Shown piece by piece: positions 45,176 to 54,345 of a DNA stretch of 64,000 nucleotides. Numbering within the stretch: position 1 is the stretch's first letter; each line of letters begins with the position of its first letter. The notes below the pieces were generated by a model, which searched no databases, was not told where the DNA came from, and worked only from the letters and a program-made list of their open reading frames with translations. This DNA comes from Ignavibacteriales bacterium (GTDB lineage Bacteria > Bacteroidota > Ignavibacteria > Ignavibacteriales > Ignavibacteriaceae), in assembly GCA_015709675.1 (NCBI GenBank), contig CP054182.1, positions 310,001 through 374,000 on the forward strand, in the 5' to 3' direction. The position numbers were made by a program, and so were the translations under genes.

Positions 45176-45653
45176 CTGTCTCCTTCTTTTTCCCCAGAGA
45201 TTCCATTCTCAGGTCATACATCCTTTTTACCAGCGGATGCATTCCTTCCCTGTCCAGATCAAGCAGACGTCTCTTCCCCGTCCTCCGGTCAAGCATGGCA
45301 AAAGCACGGATGAGAGGATTGGGGCTGTTAAACGATTCATCAATGCTCTGGTTTATATACTGCAGACAGGAGTCGGCAAGCTCCCATTGAGCGAACTCCC
45401 CCTTCTCGGCAGCTTTCCCGGCGGTACGCTCCTCCGGTTTAATTCTTTCATCAAATTCAGGGGAGGAGTGTCCGAAGCGGGCGTGATTATCCGGTGTGGA
45501 AAAATTGGCGATCTCCTCTTGATCAATGGTGATCCACCCCCTCACCATAAAGTTGCTCCCCGCGGTATATTTCGTGGTATATATATGCACTCTTCCCTTC
45601 ACCTCCGGGGCGAAATACTCCTCCATGGTATGTTTGAGTTTACTCCATTTCAT
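45165..45653 (-). CDS. SF0329-family protein
   Basis: 162 residues, soluble. The N-terminus MKWSKLKHTMEEYF, the block KGRVHIYTTKY and the phrase RGWITIDQEEI match the SF0329 family as I remember it. The C-terminal half contains QYINQSIDESFNSPNPLIRAFAMLDRR with RTGKRRL. No function is known. It overlaps the DUF2157 gene and lies 50 bases after the pseudouridine synthase. Confidence 0.8.
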   Translation of the reverse strand: MKWSKLKHTMEEYFAPEVKGRVHIYTTKYTAGSNFMVRGWITIDQEEIANFSTPDNHARFGHSSPEFDERIKPEERTAGKAAEKGEFAQWELADSCLQYINQSIDESFNSPNPLIRAFAMLDRRTGKRRLLDLDREGMHPLVKRMYDLRMESLGKKKETDEN

Positions 45654-45703
45654 ATTCCGCTCAGTTCAGCAGGCAGTGCCCGGTTCTTTCCGCCCGGAGT
45701 ATC

Positions 45704-46429
45704 TCAGGCAAAAACGCTGTTCTTTTCATCTTCGGTAAGCAGTCTTCCCTCTCCGCGGGGCAGATCACCAAGCTGAAGCCCGCCGAGCTGTATCCGCTGA
45801 ATCTGGAAAATTCTGAACTGAAACACCGCCAACATCCGGCGTATCAGTTTCACTCTTCCTCCGCCGGTCAGGGTAATCTTCAGGACGAGAGTTTTGCTGC
45901 TCTGCTTTTCAAATTCAGCATCATCAAACTTCAGCAGATCCCCCATATCCAGCACTCCCTCCTTCATTTCAGCGAGAGATTCTTCCATAATGTTTCCTTC
46001 ACCCCGCACCAAATATATCTCCTTGCCTTTATCCTCAACTTCAATCACTTTTGATGACCACTTGGTATCGTTGGTATATAGAAACAACCCTTCGGCATTG
46101 GTATCAAGCCGGCCCGCGGGAACCATGTGATGAATTTCAGGAGGAAGGTCTTTGAAAACCGTTTGTCTGGTACGTTCATTTACAAAAAGATGGGTCTGCC
46201 CTTTTACCTTATGTGCCATCATATATACATGCTCCGGTACGGCAACAGGGTTATCGTCAATGGTGATAACATCCGATGAAATATCGACCGGATAAAAATG
46301 GCTGGAGATTACCTTTCCGTTCACTTTCACCCGCTTCTTATCAATCAGATAGCGCATTTTATTGCGTGAAAGCACCCCAAGCTTGGACAGTGCCCTTTCG
46401 AGGGGGACAGTATTTTTTTCGCTTTCCAC
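45704..46429 (-). CDS. RsuA/RluB-type pseudouridine synthase
   Basis: 241 residues with an N-terminal S4 RNA-binding domain (LERALSKLGVLSRNKMRYLIDKKRVKVNG is in the expected place) and a RsuA-family catalytic domain. The catalytic aspartate is in PAGRLDTNAEGL. The C-terminal motif QLGDLPRGEGRLLTEDE matches the family's end. It converts a specific uridine in ribosomal RNA to pseudouridine; which one (16S or 23S) cannot be decided. The K-V-K-G insertion in place of the usual KP start is slightly divergent. Confidence 0.9.
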   Translation of the reverse strand: MESEKNTVPLERALSKLGVLSRNKMRYLIDKKRVKVNGKVISSHFYPVDISSDVITIDDNPVAVPEHVYMMAHKVKGQTHLFVNERTRQTVFKDLPPEIHHMVPAGRLDTNAEGLFLYTNDTKWSSKVIEVEDKGKEIYLVRGEGNIMEESLAEMKEGVLDMGDLLKFDDAEFEKQSSKTLVLKITLTGGGRVKLIRRMLAVFQFRIFQIQRIQLGGLQLGDLPRGEGRLLTEDEKNSVFA

Positions 46430-46637
46430 TGGTTCAGCTCCGTTTTTTGGACAGGACTAAAATACACATTTTCAAACCCAAAAACCGCCTAAAATAAGAG
46501 GAAAACAGGGCGATTTTATCGTTTTTTACAGTTTCTGAAGGGCTATTTTCTGCTCTGCGCCAAACTGCGTGATCTGCGGGAAACCTAAAAGAATTATGAA
46601 ATCTGAAATATGAATTATGAATTTTTTTCGAGTCCCT

Positions 46638-46929
46638 CCCTTTGCGGCTTAGCGCCAATGCGCTGGGTATGGGTCTTAGAACACGATTTAAGGATGAACA
46701 GGATGGACAGGATAAATCATATTCTCCCTCTGCGCCTAAGCGTCTTTGCGCGGGTTTACGGTCTTAGAACACGATTCAAGGATGAACAGGATGGACAGGA
46801 TTACACATCCCCGCCCCGGAGGGGCGAAATATTAATAACGAATAATACAAACCCACCACCAAAGGCCCATCGGGGCGGCAAAAAAATCCGTGTTAATCCG
46901 CGCTGCCCCGCATCCGTTTACAATCCGCG
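46638..46929. repeat. Composite intergenic repeat, left part (interrupted by the IS)
   Basis: Modules in order: ccctttgcggcttagcg-type, two copies of an aggatgaacaggatggacag unit (46679-46712 and 46765-46802), a gaggggcgaaatatt...cggggcggc segment, and tccgtgttaatccgcgctgc...atccgcg. The order is the same at 57058-57325 and 60108-60508. The remainder resumes at 48499. Confidence 0.85.
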
Positions 46930-46941
46930 ATAAATTAGAAA

Positions 46942-47026
46942 AGCGGTTTCACTTAATTTAAGGTGTAGTAAAAGTGAATTTTATTCACCATAACAGTTGA
47001 CATCTCATTAAACTAAGGAAACCGCT
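46942..47026 (+). promoter_or_regulatory. Inverted repeat ahead of the transposase start
   Basis: AGCGGTTTCACTTAATTTAA (46942-46961) is almost complementary to TTAAACTAAGGAAACCGCT (47008-47026; one change, one missing base), with an inner GTGAAttttaTTCAC hairpin. It ends 1 base before the ATG and could sequester the start or serve as a transposase or RNA site. Confidence 0.55.
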
Positions 47027-47027
47027 C

Positions 47028-48086
47028 ATGAAACTTATAAAAAAACAACTGACCGGCAAAAGTTATTCAGTGGTCAACAAATATGCAGGATACGATAATT
47101 ATCTTGCCGTTGACTGGTCGCAAAGCACCATGGCAATTGCAATGATAAGAGCACCCTATCAGAACCGTATCCGGGTAACCGAGCACCCAAGCTCTCTGAA
47201 GCAGCTTCAGCAACTGCTCAAGAGTCTGTCCGGTAAAACCATTATTGCCTTAGAGGAAAGCTCTCCGGCTCACTGGCTCTTTGTCAATTTGTACGATTAC
47301 GCTGCAAAAGTGGTTATCTGTGATCCTTATCAGAACCGACTGTTAACCCAGGGGCCAAAGACTGATCCTATTGATGCTCAAAAACTCAGCACCTTGCTTT
47401 ATAACGGCATGCTCAAGGAAACTTACCATGCAAAGAAAGAAGAATTTGAGTTGCGAAAATATATCAGCGCTTACAGTGATCTGATAAAACGAGGGGTAAG
47501 GCTCCAGAATCAGAAAACAGCATTTCTTGGGCAGGACGGACTTTCCCGGAAAACCCGGAATCTTTCTAAAGCAGAGAAAGAAAGTACAAAGTTTATCCTC
47601 AACCAACTGGAAGAAGATATTCAGCAGTATGAGAAGCAGAAGAAGGATTTTGAAGTTCTCTTCACCGGGCTGTGTAAGAAAAACAAAACTCTGAAAAACC
47701 TGATGAGCATACCTGGTATCGGTATAATTGGTGCAGTAACCATCCTCGGAACGGTTATAGATGTTAAACGCTTCGACAGTGTTGGAAAATTTCTTGCCTA
47801 CTCCGGATTGGTTACTCACGTTAAACAGAGCGGAGGAAAGACTTACGGGCACAGGAAAGGTCGATACAGCAGAATCCTCAAACAGGCATTTAAGGTTGCT
47901 GCTTCAACTTGCATTAACGGTGAGAATGAATTATCGGCTCTTTACAAGGATCTGCTAAAAAGAGGTGTAAGCCAGCACAATGCAAGGAATGCTGTAGCAC
48001 GGTATGTTGCAAGGGTTACTTTTGGCATTCTCAAAACAGAAAAACCATTTATCAGTAAAAAAACAAAGGTGAAATCCAAGAAGTAA
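47028..48086 (+). CDS. IS110-family transposase (DEDD)
   Basis: 352 residues, intact. The N-terminal RuvC-like DEDD domain has the acidic residues in LAVDWSQ, ALEES and KTDPIDAQKL; the C-terminal transposase_20 domain has SIPGIGIIGAVTILG and the serine region LAYSGLVTHVKQSGGKT. IS110 enzymes are RNA-guided recombinases that use a bridge or seeker RNA from the non-coding end. A coiled coil (about 165-225) separates the domains. It is the only gene of the element. A plus-strand gene in a minus-strand region supports acquisition. Confidence 0.96.
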   Translation: MKLIKKQLTGKSYSVVNKYAGYDNYLAVDWSQSTMAIAMIRAPYQNRIRVTEHPSSLKQLQQLLKSLSGKTIIALEESSPAHWLFVNLYDYAAKVVICDPYQNRLLTQGPKTDPIDAQKLSTLLYNGMLKETYHAKKEEFELRKYISAYSDLIKRGVRLQNQKTAFLGQDGLSRKTRNLSKAEKESTKFILNQLEEDIQQYEKQKKDFEVLFTGLCKKNKTLKNLMSIPGIGIIGAVTILGTVIDVKRFDSVGKFLAYSGLVTHVKQSGGKTYGHRKGRYSRILKQAFKVAASTCINGENELSALYKDLLKRGVSQHNARNAVARYVARVTFGILKTEKPFISKKTKVKSKK

Positions 48087-48498
48087 ACATATCCAATTAG
48101 ATACCATTCTGTTTACCGGCAAAGAACATTCTCATGGAGACAGTAAACACGCTTACTAGAGTATTAAGGAAGAGAGCATTCACAATGGCCCGTTGCAAAA
48201 GAATAATTTCTTTATAGCACATATCCGCGATTAATCCTCTTCCGGTTTAATTCTGGAATTTATCGTAGCAGCCTGAAACATTGGCATGGCTCAAATAGAC
48301 GCATAGAAAAACTTATAAAGTAAAAGCGAATAAAGAAAGCAGTTGAAGAACCCATGAACCCAAGGGGGAAACTCTGAGTTGGTACATTTTGGTTGGCATT
48401 TTCAAGAACGTGGCTTGTGAAACCCCAAGTCAGAGACTGAATTTTGTAAAATTCTTTACAGGATTACTGTTTTCTCTTGACTTTCTTTTCTATAGACG
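48087..48498 (+). ncRNA. Candidate bridge/seeker RNA region of the IS
   Basis: The 412 bases after the transposase stop encode nothing. They contain stems TGTTTAC/GTAAACA (about 48108-48146) and CTCTGAGTTGG/CCAAGTCAGAG (48372-48382 and 48425-48435, one mismatch) enclosing a CAAG/CTTG stem. In IS1111-type elements the guide RNA comes from this end. Exact RNA limits and guide loops were not resolved. Confidence 0.4.
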
Positions 48499-48632
48499 GG
48501 CCAATTTACGGGTACAAAGACATTAACGACTTTAAGGACATGAAGGACTATATATCTGAAGGGTCATTCTTCATTTTTCATTTTTCATTTTTCATTCTTC
48601 ATTTTTCATTCTTCATTTTTCATTCTTCATTA
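48499..48632. repeat. Composite repeat, right part, and TTTTTCATTCTTCAT run
   Basis: Resumes the repeat interrupted by the IS (ggccaatttacgggtac, then acgactttaaggacatgaagg, as at 60380-60440), followed by a pyrimidine-rich ttcatttttcattc run (48565-48632) that contains the stop codon of the response-regulator gene. Confidence 0.85.
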
Positions 48633-49271
48633 GTTCCCCCCGTTTTCCGCGAACATCTTTAAGGCATATTTAAGCAATGCTGAGTTACCCGTAATCCCGA
48701 GTTTTTTGCAGATGTTGCTCCGGTGATTTTCCACCGTCTTGCGGGCGACAAACATCTCCTGCGCAATCTCCTCGCTGCTCTTTCCCTTGCTTATCAGAAA
48801 GAGAATGTTCCTTTCTGCCGGAGTCAGATTCCCCTCCCGTTCGGTTTCCTGCTGGCTTTCGAGCAGCACCTGAGAAACTTCGGGACTTAAGTAAAAGTTA
48901 TCCTCATACACCGCTTCCACGCATTTCAGTATATCCAGCACCGCGCTTTCTTTAAGTATATATCCTTTTACCCCCAGGTCAAAGACTTTTTTAATCAGCG
49001 CGGCTTCCTTAAACATGGTCAGGAAAATAATGCGGGTTTTATGGTGTTCCGAAAGAATAATCTTCGCGGCCTCAAAGCCGTCCATATCGGGCATCTGTAT
49101 ATCTAGAATGGCAATGTCAGGTTTCACACTCCGCACCAGTTCAATTGCCTCGCGGCCGTTATCCGCCTGCCCCGCTACGGTAACACGACCGCTTGCGGTA
49201 AGCACCTGGGAAACCGCCTGCCTGATTAGCGGATGATCATCAGCAAGGATTACACGGATTTCTTCTTTCAT
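48630..49271 (-). CDS. NarL/LuxR-type response regulator
   Basis: 213 residues. Receiver domain with acidic pair Asp11/Asp12 (LADDHPL), phospho-acceptor Asp57 (AILDIQMPDMDG) and the conserved lysine in GYILKES; output domain is a LuxR-type helix-turn-helix (about 149-205, LTPAERNILFLISKGKSSEE and TVENHRSNICKKLGI). The ATG overlaps the stop of the kinase gene by four bases (ATGA), so the two are a coupled pair. The stop TAA is the first part of an AT-rich repeat. Targets are unknown. Confidence 0.95.
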   Translation of the reverse strand: MKEEIRVILADDHPLIRQAVSQVLTASGRVTVAGQADNGREAIELVRSVKPDIAILDIQMPDMDGFEAAKIILSEHHKTRIIFLTMFKEAALIKKVFDLGVKGYILKESAVLDILKCVEAVYEDNFYLSPEVSQVLLESQQETEREGNLTPAERNILFLISKGKSSEEIAQEMFVARKTVENHRSNICKKLGITGNSALLKYALKMFAENGGN

Positions 49272-51532
49272 TTTACCTCAAAAGGGACGGAAATATCAAT
49301 CACGGTTCCGTTTCCCGGCGATGTGTTAATTAGTATGGCGCCCCTCACAAATTCTGCACGGTTTATAATGCTTCTCAGCCCGAATCCTTCCGATTCTTTC
49401 ATGGTTTTTTCATAGTCAAATCCTCTGCCGTTATCACGGATAAGGATGTGCACATAATCCTCCCGCTTATGCAGTCCCATATATACATCCAGTGCATCGG
49501 AATATTTGATGATGTTGTTAAGTGCTTCCTGATAGATTCTGAACAGATTTACCTCGCTCTCAACTGAAAAAAGTCCGGAGATATCATCTACATCGCAGAC
49601 GATATTTTTCTGCGAAGCCTGTCTTAGCCGTTCAGCTGTCCCCTTAAGCACCTCAGCAAGGCCAATCCGCTCAATGTGAACGGGCCGCAGATCAAAAGAA
49701 ATCGCACGCAGAGTATCCAGCACAGTCGAAGCAGTCGCGCTGATTTCGTTAATCTGGGTATAGGCAAAGGAATCAATCTGCTGGTTCTGCAGTGCAAGCA
49801 GCGCCCGGTTTTTAATGAGCAGAAGATCCTGCCCGAGTCCGTCATGCAGTTCTCCGGCTATTTTTTTCCGCTCTTCTTCCTGATAGCCGATAAGCTGCCG
49901 TGTATATGATTTCTGTTCTGCGATTTTAATTTTATTCTCTTCTTCGATTTTTTGTTCTGTAATATCCTGCACCGTTCCGTACATTTTTATCACCTCCCCG
50001 TTTTCATTTTTTCTGATAAACTTTTTTATCCGTATCCAGTGCACCGTGTGATCTGGAATGATTCTGAATTCCATCTCCCTGATATTCAGCAGTTCCTGCC
50101 CTGCATCAAGGAATCTCCTCAGTCTGGGAGCATCCTCCTTGTGGCAGAGTGCGGGTATAATCTTCTCAAACGCCTGCATACCCGGTTCAATATATACCCC
50201 TCTGAATATCGAGGGGAACTGATCGGAATAGGTCACCGATTTAGCGGCAAAATCCATCTCCCAGTTAGCAAGATGGGCGGTTGCCTGTGCATCCTTCAGG
50301 TTTTTTTCACTCTCGGTTAGAATTTTGTTCAGGCTTGAAAGCTCTTCCTGTTTGCGCAGGATTTCAGCGTTGCGGGTATCAAGCTGGGCATTCATTTTTT
50401 TAAGCTTTCTGTTCCCCACATATACCACTCCCAGCGCCGCGGCTATAATCAGGGTCAGTGCAGCGAGCAGTTTGTTTAGATTTTTTTCAGCATCCGCAAT
50501 CTGAGAAAGCCGCTCACTTTCGGTTTTTAAGTATTTGTTTTCAAGTTCTTTTCTTTCTGATTCATATTTAACCCTCATTTCGCTTATCTGGCTGTTAATC
50601 TGCTCAAGATACAGGCTTTCCATTACCAGAATCATCAGCTGCATATATACCGTTGATTTGCGGTGATCGCCCATAAGCCGGTACACCCGGGCAGTATTTT
50701 CAAACCCGTTCCTCAGAAGAGTTTTAAACCTCCCCTCTTTACTAAGCGCAACCGACCTCTGAAACACCCTGAGCGCCTGCTGATAGCTCCCCTCCCGAAC
50801 CATCCGGGCCCCCTGGTTATTCAGCAGGAGCACCAGAAGCCAGTTGTCTCCTGATTTTTCAGCCGACTTTACCGCAAGATCGTATCTGCCCGCCAAATTA
50901 TACGAAGAAGCAAGTGCCGAATGATAATCTTTATTCTGAGGATGTTCCATGACCAGTCGTTCCTGCATCGCGGTCGCTTTTTGCAGGTATTCAGCACGCT
51001 CATCAGCTGATTTGCCGTTTATAGCGGAAATATAATAATAATAAGAAAGCAGAAAATTATCAGATGAATTTTTAAGAACGCTGCCTGCCTCCGAATAATA
51101 ATCGGTTGCAGGATCAATATCGGCAAAGTAATGTACGCGCCCCAGTTTCAGTTTTACAAACGCCGCCATAAGTGAGTCTTGCCCCTTTTCATAGAGCCGG
51201 AGAGCAGTAAAATAATAGCTGAGTGCCCTGTTATAATCGGAGGAGCGGAAATAAATATCCCCGATTCTGATGTTTGCCCAGGCTTTTACCGCGTAATCAG
51301 TATCGGCCGCTCTGTGTATTTCATCAGAATACTCTAAAACTTTTTCGCTGTACTCCCTGCCAAGGGTGGAGAACTCACTCTTGATTATTCTCCTGATCTT
51401 TTCTGTCTGAGTAAAAGGATCATAGAGCTCAAGACTGTCCAGCGAAGACTGTGCGATCAGTGAGACCGAAAGCACGAAAAAGACGAATACGAATTTGTTA
51501 TGTATGGTAATTATACTTACTCCTGATTTCAT
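49268..51532 (-). CDS. Hybrid TPR-PAS sensor histidine kinase (HisKA_3)
   Basis: 754 residues. Signal/anchor (about 10-28), a periplasmic tetratricopeptide region (about 50-300), a coiled coil, a membrane segment (about 355-373), a second coiled coil, a PAS domain (about 415-530, HLANWEMDFAAKSVTYSDQFP and a PAC-type MYGTVQDITEQ) and a NarX/DegS-type core: His563 (GELHDGLGQD), N-box QEALNNIIKYS and G-boxes DNGRGF and GFGLRSI. It should autophosphorylate and pass phosphate to the overlapping response regulator. TPR input suggests sensing of an exported or peptide signal; the ligand is unknown. Confidence 0.95.
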   Translation of the reverse strand: MKSGVSIITIHNKFVFVFFVLSVSLIAQSSLDSLELYDPFTQTEKIRRIIKSEFSTLGREYSEKVLEYSDEIHRAADTDYAVKAWANIRIGDIYFRSSDYNRALSYYFTALRLYEKGQDSLMAAFVKLKLGRVHYFADIDPATDYYSEAGSVLKNSSDNFLLSYYYYISAINGKSADERAEYLQKATAMQERLVMEHPQNKDYHSALASSYNLAGRYDLAVKSAEKSGDNWLLVLLLNNQGARMVREGSYQQALRVFQRSVALSKEGRFKTLLRNGFENTARVYRLMGDHRKSTVYMQLMILVMESLYLEQINSQISEMRVKYESERKELENKYLKTESERLSQIADAEKNLNKLLAALTLIIAAALGVVYVGNRKLKKMNAQLDTRNAEILRKQEELSSLNKILTESEKNLKDAQATAHLANWEMDFAAKSVTYSDQFPSIFRGVYIEPGMQAFEKIIPALCHKEDAPRLRRFLDAGQELLNIREMEFRIIPDHTVHWIRIKKFIRKNENGEVIKMYGTVQDITEQKIEEENKIKIAEQKSYTRQLIGYQEEERKKIAGELHDGLGQDLLLIKNRALLALQNQQIDSFAYTQINEISATASTVLDTLRAISFDLRPVHIERIGLAEVLKGTAERLRQASQKNIVCDVDDISGLFSVESEVNLFRIYQEALNNIIKYSDALDVYMGLHKREDYVHILIRDNGRGFDYEKTMKESEGFGLRSIINRAEFVRGAILINTSPGNGTVIDISVPFEVK

Positions 51533-51625
51533 GCTCCATGAATTATGGAGCTGAAATCTAAGCAGTTTCCCGCAAATTTTTTGTGATTTCTGCTTTTCCG
51601 GTTAACCCGGTTATCCGTTCCACAA

Positions 51626-52402
51626 TTATTTGAGCAAATTCATTTTTATTACCCTGCTGCTTTTGCCTGCAGTCAGACGGCTGAAATAAATCCCCGCCGG
51701 AAGATTATCTCCGCTGAAATCATAAGAATATGAACCGGCAGCAAGCTCTCCTTCTTCAAGAAGAGCAGCTCTTTCACCCGAGAGGGTAAATACCTCAAGC
51801 TTAACCTGATTCCCTTCAGCAAGTTCAAATGAAATGCGGGTCGAAGGGTTAAACGGATTCGGATAATTCTGACGGAGTGTGAACGAAGATACACCCTCTG
51901 CATCCTCGTTCAGTCCCGTCGTCCCCTGAACGGTAATACTGCCGTTCTGCGGGGTAAATGTTACCTGCTGATTACTTCCGTTGCGAAGATCAAGCAGGAC
52001 AAAATTCAGCGGTGAAGTACCTTCCTGAAGTGCCTTAAATCTGATTTCAAACAGCCCCCCGCTTCCGGCTGCTGTTCCTGTGCCGAGGATCGCCTCGTCA
52101 ACCTGAACAACTCCGTTTGCGGAGTCCGCTTTCGAAAAAAAGAAGGTGGAAAAAGGTCCGCTCAGGAATTCCATCTTTTTGATCGAAATACAGCGGAGCA
52201 TCTCCGTCTGATAAGAAACCTTTACGGAATAAACCTTCAGCTCTGCCGCATTACTTACGAGTATTCTCACCGCCGCCGTATCACCAACTGAAACCACCGC
52301 GGGCGAGGCAGATACCGTAATCTGCTGAGCTGTCAATGAAGAAGTAAACAGCAACAGAGCCGAAAGAAAAATCCAGGAAAAAAGCTTTTTAGATATATTC
52401 AT
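51626..52402 (-). CDS. T9SS cargo: cohesin-like domain protein
   Basis: 258 residues with a signal peptide (about 1-25). One cohesin-like domain (about 27-155): the opening VSVGDTAAVRILVSNAAEL, the middle GVVQVDEAILG and SGGLFEIRFKAL match the cohesin fold. A T9SS domain with QNYPNPFNPST follows. Cohesins bind dockerins; three neighbouring proteins carry dockerin-like pairs, which suggests a partner. It is last in the row of T9SS genes and follows a hairpin. Confidence 0.85.
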   Translation of the reverse strand: MNISKKLFSWIFLSALLLFTSSLTAQQITVSASPAVVSVGDTAAVRILVSNAAELKVYSVKVSYQTEMLRCISIKKMEFLSGPFSTFFFSKADSANGVVQVDEAILGTGTAAGSGGLFEIRFKALQEGTSPLNFVLLDLRNGSNQQVTFTPQNGSITVQGTTGLNEDAEGVSSFTLRQNYPNPFNPSTRISFELAEGNQVKLEVFTLSGERAALLEEGELAAGSYSYDFSGDNLPAGIYFSRLTAGKSSRVIKMNLLK

Positions 52403-52419
52403 GTCTCGCTGAAATTTTT

Positions 52420-52449
52420 GCGGAGAGAACCAGTGTGTGTCCTCTCCGC
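52420..52449 (-). terminator. Hairpin GCGGAGAG/CTCTCCGC after a T9SS gene
   Basis: Perfect 8-base stem with a 14-base loop, 14 bases after the stop at 52463, followed by AAAAA on the gene strand. Not a classical terminator. Confidence 0.5.
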
Positions 52450-52462
52450 TTTAACTGCAATA

Positions 52463-54316
52463 TTATTTAATAAACATCATTTTTCTTACTGAGGTAAAAC
52501 CGCCGGCGGTAATTTTGTACATATATACACCGCTGGTCAGTTCTGATGCGTCAAAGTTTCTGGTGTGAACTCCGGCATCAAGCATCTCATTGTTCACCAG
52601 AACAGCTACTTCTTTACCCAGACTGTTATATACCTGAAGCGTTACCTGTGAAGCTGAAGGAAGCGCGAAAGAGATAACGGTTGACGGGTTGAACGGATTC
52701 GGGTAGTTCTGTGAAAGTTCATACGCATCAGGAGTGATGCTGAGCGCTGAGCTGCCCTTCATCAGAACAGGGATATCCTGGTTAAAGCTGTTTCTTGCGA
52801 TTACTGCTTCAAGTTCAAGTGATGACTTGTTCTCAAATACCAGATATGCAACAATTCCCTCAGCGGAGATTGCCTTTTTATCAGCACCGATTACCGCTGC
52901 GTCAATCTGTACCAGATCACCTTCCTGACGGAAGATTACAAAGCCGTTTTCATTATTCAGTCCGCCTGCTTTTTCAACTCCTTTGAGTGTCATTCCGGTT
53001 CTGAAGCTGAAGGAAAGTCCGCGCACATCTTCAACACTTCCTGAGAGATAGACAGGAACACGTACCGTACTTCCAACGATTTCTTCACCGAGAGTAACGT
53101 TAATCGGATTAACTTTAACCTTCGGCAGTTCGTTGCCGGCTGATTTACCATAACCAACGGAGAAGATAATCAGGTCTTCAAAGTTGATGTTACCGTCAGC
53201 GGTCGGTAAAGCAAAGTAGTTACCGGATGCATTGGTAGGACCAACGTCAAACTTTGATTTATAAAGAGTGCTAACCTGAGCGTGATTGCTCCAGTATGCA
53301 GATGCAAATAAACTGAGGTCGTTAATGTTGATAAGACCGTCACCGGTTGTTTCAACTGATGCACTTGCAAAGTCACCGAGATAGAATTTTACATCTGCTG
53401 CAAAATCTTCGGTTTCAACTTCTACCTGCTCATTGTTAGTAACATCATACTGACGGAAGTCGAGTGAATCAATGGTGATTTCCATGTGACCCGGCTTCAG
53501 CATGGTAAAGATCAGGCGTGCAAGATATTTGCCTGAACCCGGAGTTACGTTAATAGCTGAAGAGATATTTGAAGCATTAACTTTCAGTCTTCCTGCACCG
53601 GTTGCCTGGGTATAGAAGATACCGCTTTCAAAAAGGTTGTTGTCACCTGCTGAAGCTGTAAGAGTTGCTTTGGTTGCATCAAAATTAACAACAAAACTGG
53701 AAGCTACCAGACCATCATCACCGGTTGGCACTACATAAAGAGTGCATTTAGGGGCATTGTAGGTCCAGTCAGGGCTGGTTGGAGTCCAGCTGAATGGTGA
53801 AGTGATCGGCGAACCGAAGCCAACTTTTGGATATGCAATGTTCGCATCAACATCTGAACTGTTTTCAGTAAGATATACACCTGTTGCACTTGAAGCAAAA
53901 GTTCCTCCGCTCACAGTCAGTGTATAGTTTGCTGTACCAAACATGGGGGCAGATACCACGACTATATAGTATCTTGCAGGATTTAGGGCCATAACAAACG
54001 GATTACTTGCATTACCATCTCCGTCTCTCTGATAACCGACTGATCCGCAGTTAGCATCTGTATGGGAGAAAACTTCAAAAAAAGTTCCCGTAGCCGCAAT
54101 GGTTACTGTACCGGATGTACCAGGCGCAATATACCAGTAGTCGTACCCATCAACAAACTCTTCGACAGAACCGCTGTAAACAGTATTGGCATCTATAAAT
54201 TTAATGCCCGCCTGACCGCAACTATTGTTAGGTTCGGTTTCTGTTACCTGTCCGAAAAGGTTGTTTGTGCCGAGCAGCATGAACCCGCAAAGCAGAAGAA
54301 AAGAAAGTTTTTTCAT
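52463..54316 (-). CDS. T9SS cargo: PPC-like + cohesin/dockerin/cohesin-like protein
   Basis: 617 residues with a signal peptide (about 1-22). After TETEPNNSCGQA a PPC-like beta-sandwich (about 25-135) is seen. A cohesin-like region (about 150-310) is followed by two dockerin-like calcium loops, GDGLININDLSLF (about 330) and DGNINFEDLIIF (about 380), a second cohesin-like domain (about 405-525, TLGEEIVGSTVRVPVYLSG) and a T9SS domain with QNYPNPFNPST. The C-terminal 430 residues are nearly identical to those of the two genes upstream; only the N-terminal module differs. It is likely a secreted or surface scaffold component. Confidence 0.9.
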   Translation of the reverse strand: MKKLSFLLLCGFMLLGTNNLFGQVTETEPNNSCGQAGIKFIDANTVYSGSVEEFVDGYDYWYIAPGTSGTVTIAATGTFFEVFSHTDANCGSVGYQRDGDGNASNPFVMALNPARYYIVVVSAPMFGTANYTLTVSGGTFASSATGVYLTENSSDVDANIAYPKVGFGSPITSPFSWTPTSPDWTYNAPKCTLYVVPTGDDGLVASSFVVNFDATKATLTASAGDNNLFESGIFYTQATGAGRLKVNASNISSAINVTPGSGKYLARLIFTMLKPGHMEITIDSLDFRQYDVTNNEQVEVETEDFAADVKFYLGDFASASVETTGDGLININDLSLFASAYWSNHAQVSTLYKSKFDVGPTNASGNYFALPTADGNINFEDLIIFSVGYGKSAGNELPKVKVNPINVTLGEEIVGSTVRVPVYLSGSVEDVRGLSFSFRTGMTLKGVEKAGGLNNENGFVIFRQEGDLVQIDAAVIGADKKAISAEGIVAYLVFENKSSLELEAVIARNSFNQDIPVLMKGSSALSITPDAYELSQNYPNPFNPSTVISFALPSASQVTLQVYNSLGKEVAVLVNNEMLDAGVHTRNFDASELTSGVYMYKITAGGFTSVRKMMFIK

Positions 54317-54345
54317 TGTGTCCTTTATTTTGTTGTTTTTAATTC

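Larger units (their letters stand above)
46930..48498 (+). mobile_element. IS110-family element, IS1111-like, about 1.57 kb
   Basis: Boundaries are deduced by comparison with uninterrupted repeat copies at 57.3 and 60.4 kb: repeat sequence stops after ATCCGCG (46929) and resumes with GGCCAATTT (48499). Subterminal inverted repeats TAGAAAAG (46936-46943) and CTTTTCTA (48485-48492) lie six bases from each end, as in the IS1111 group. The left non-coding end is short (98 bases) and the right one long (412 bases). A CG may be shared by both junctions. Confidence 0.8.

Noticed and set aside
44564-45313. Plus-strand open frame of 249 codons
   Set aside because: Entirely antisense to the DUF2157 gene, whose membrane segments and family motifs are clear.
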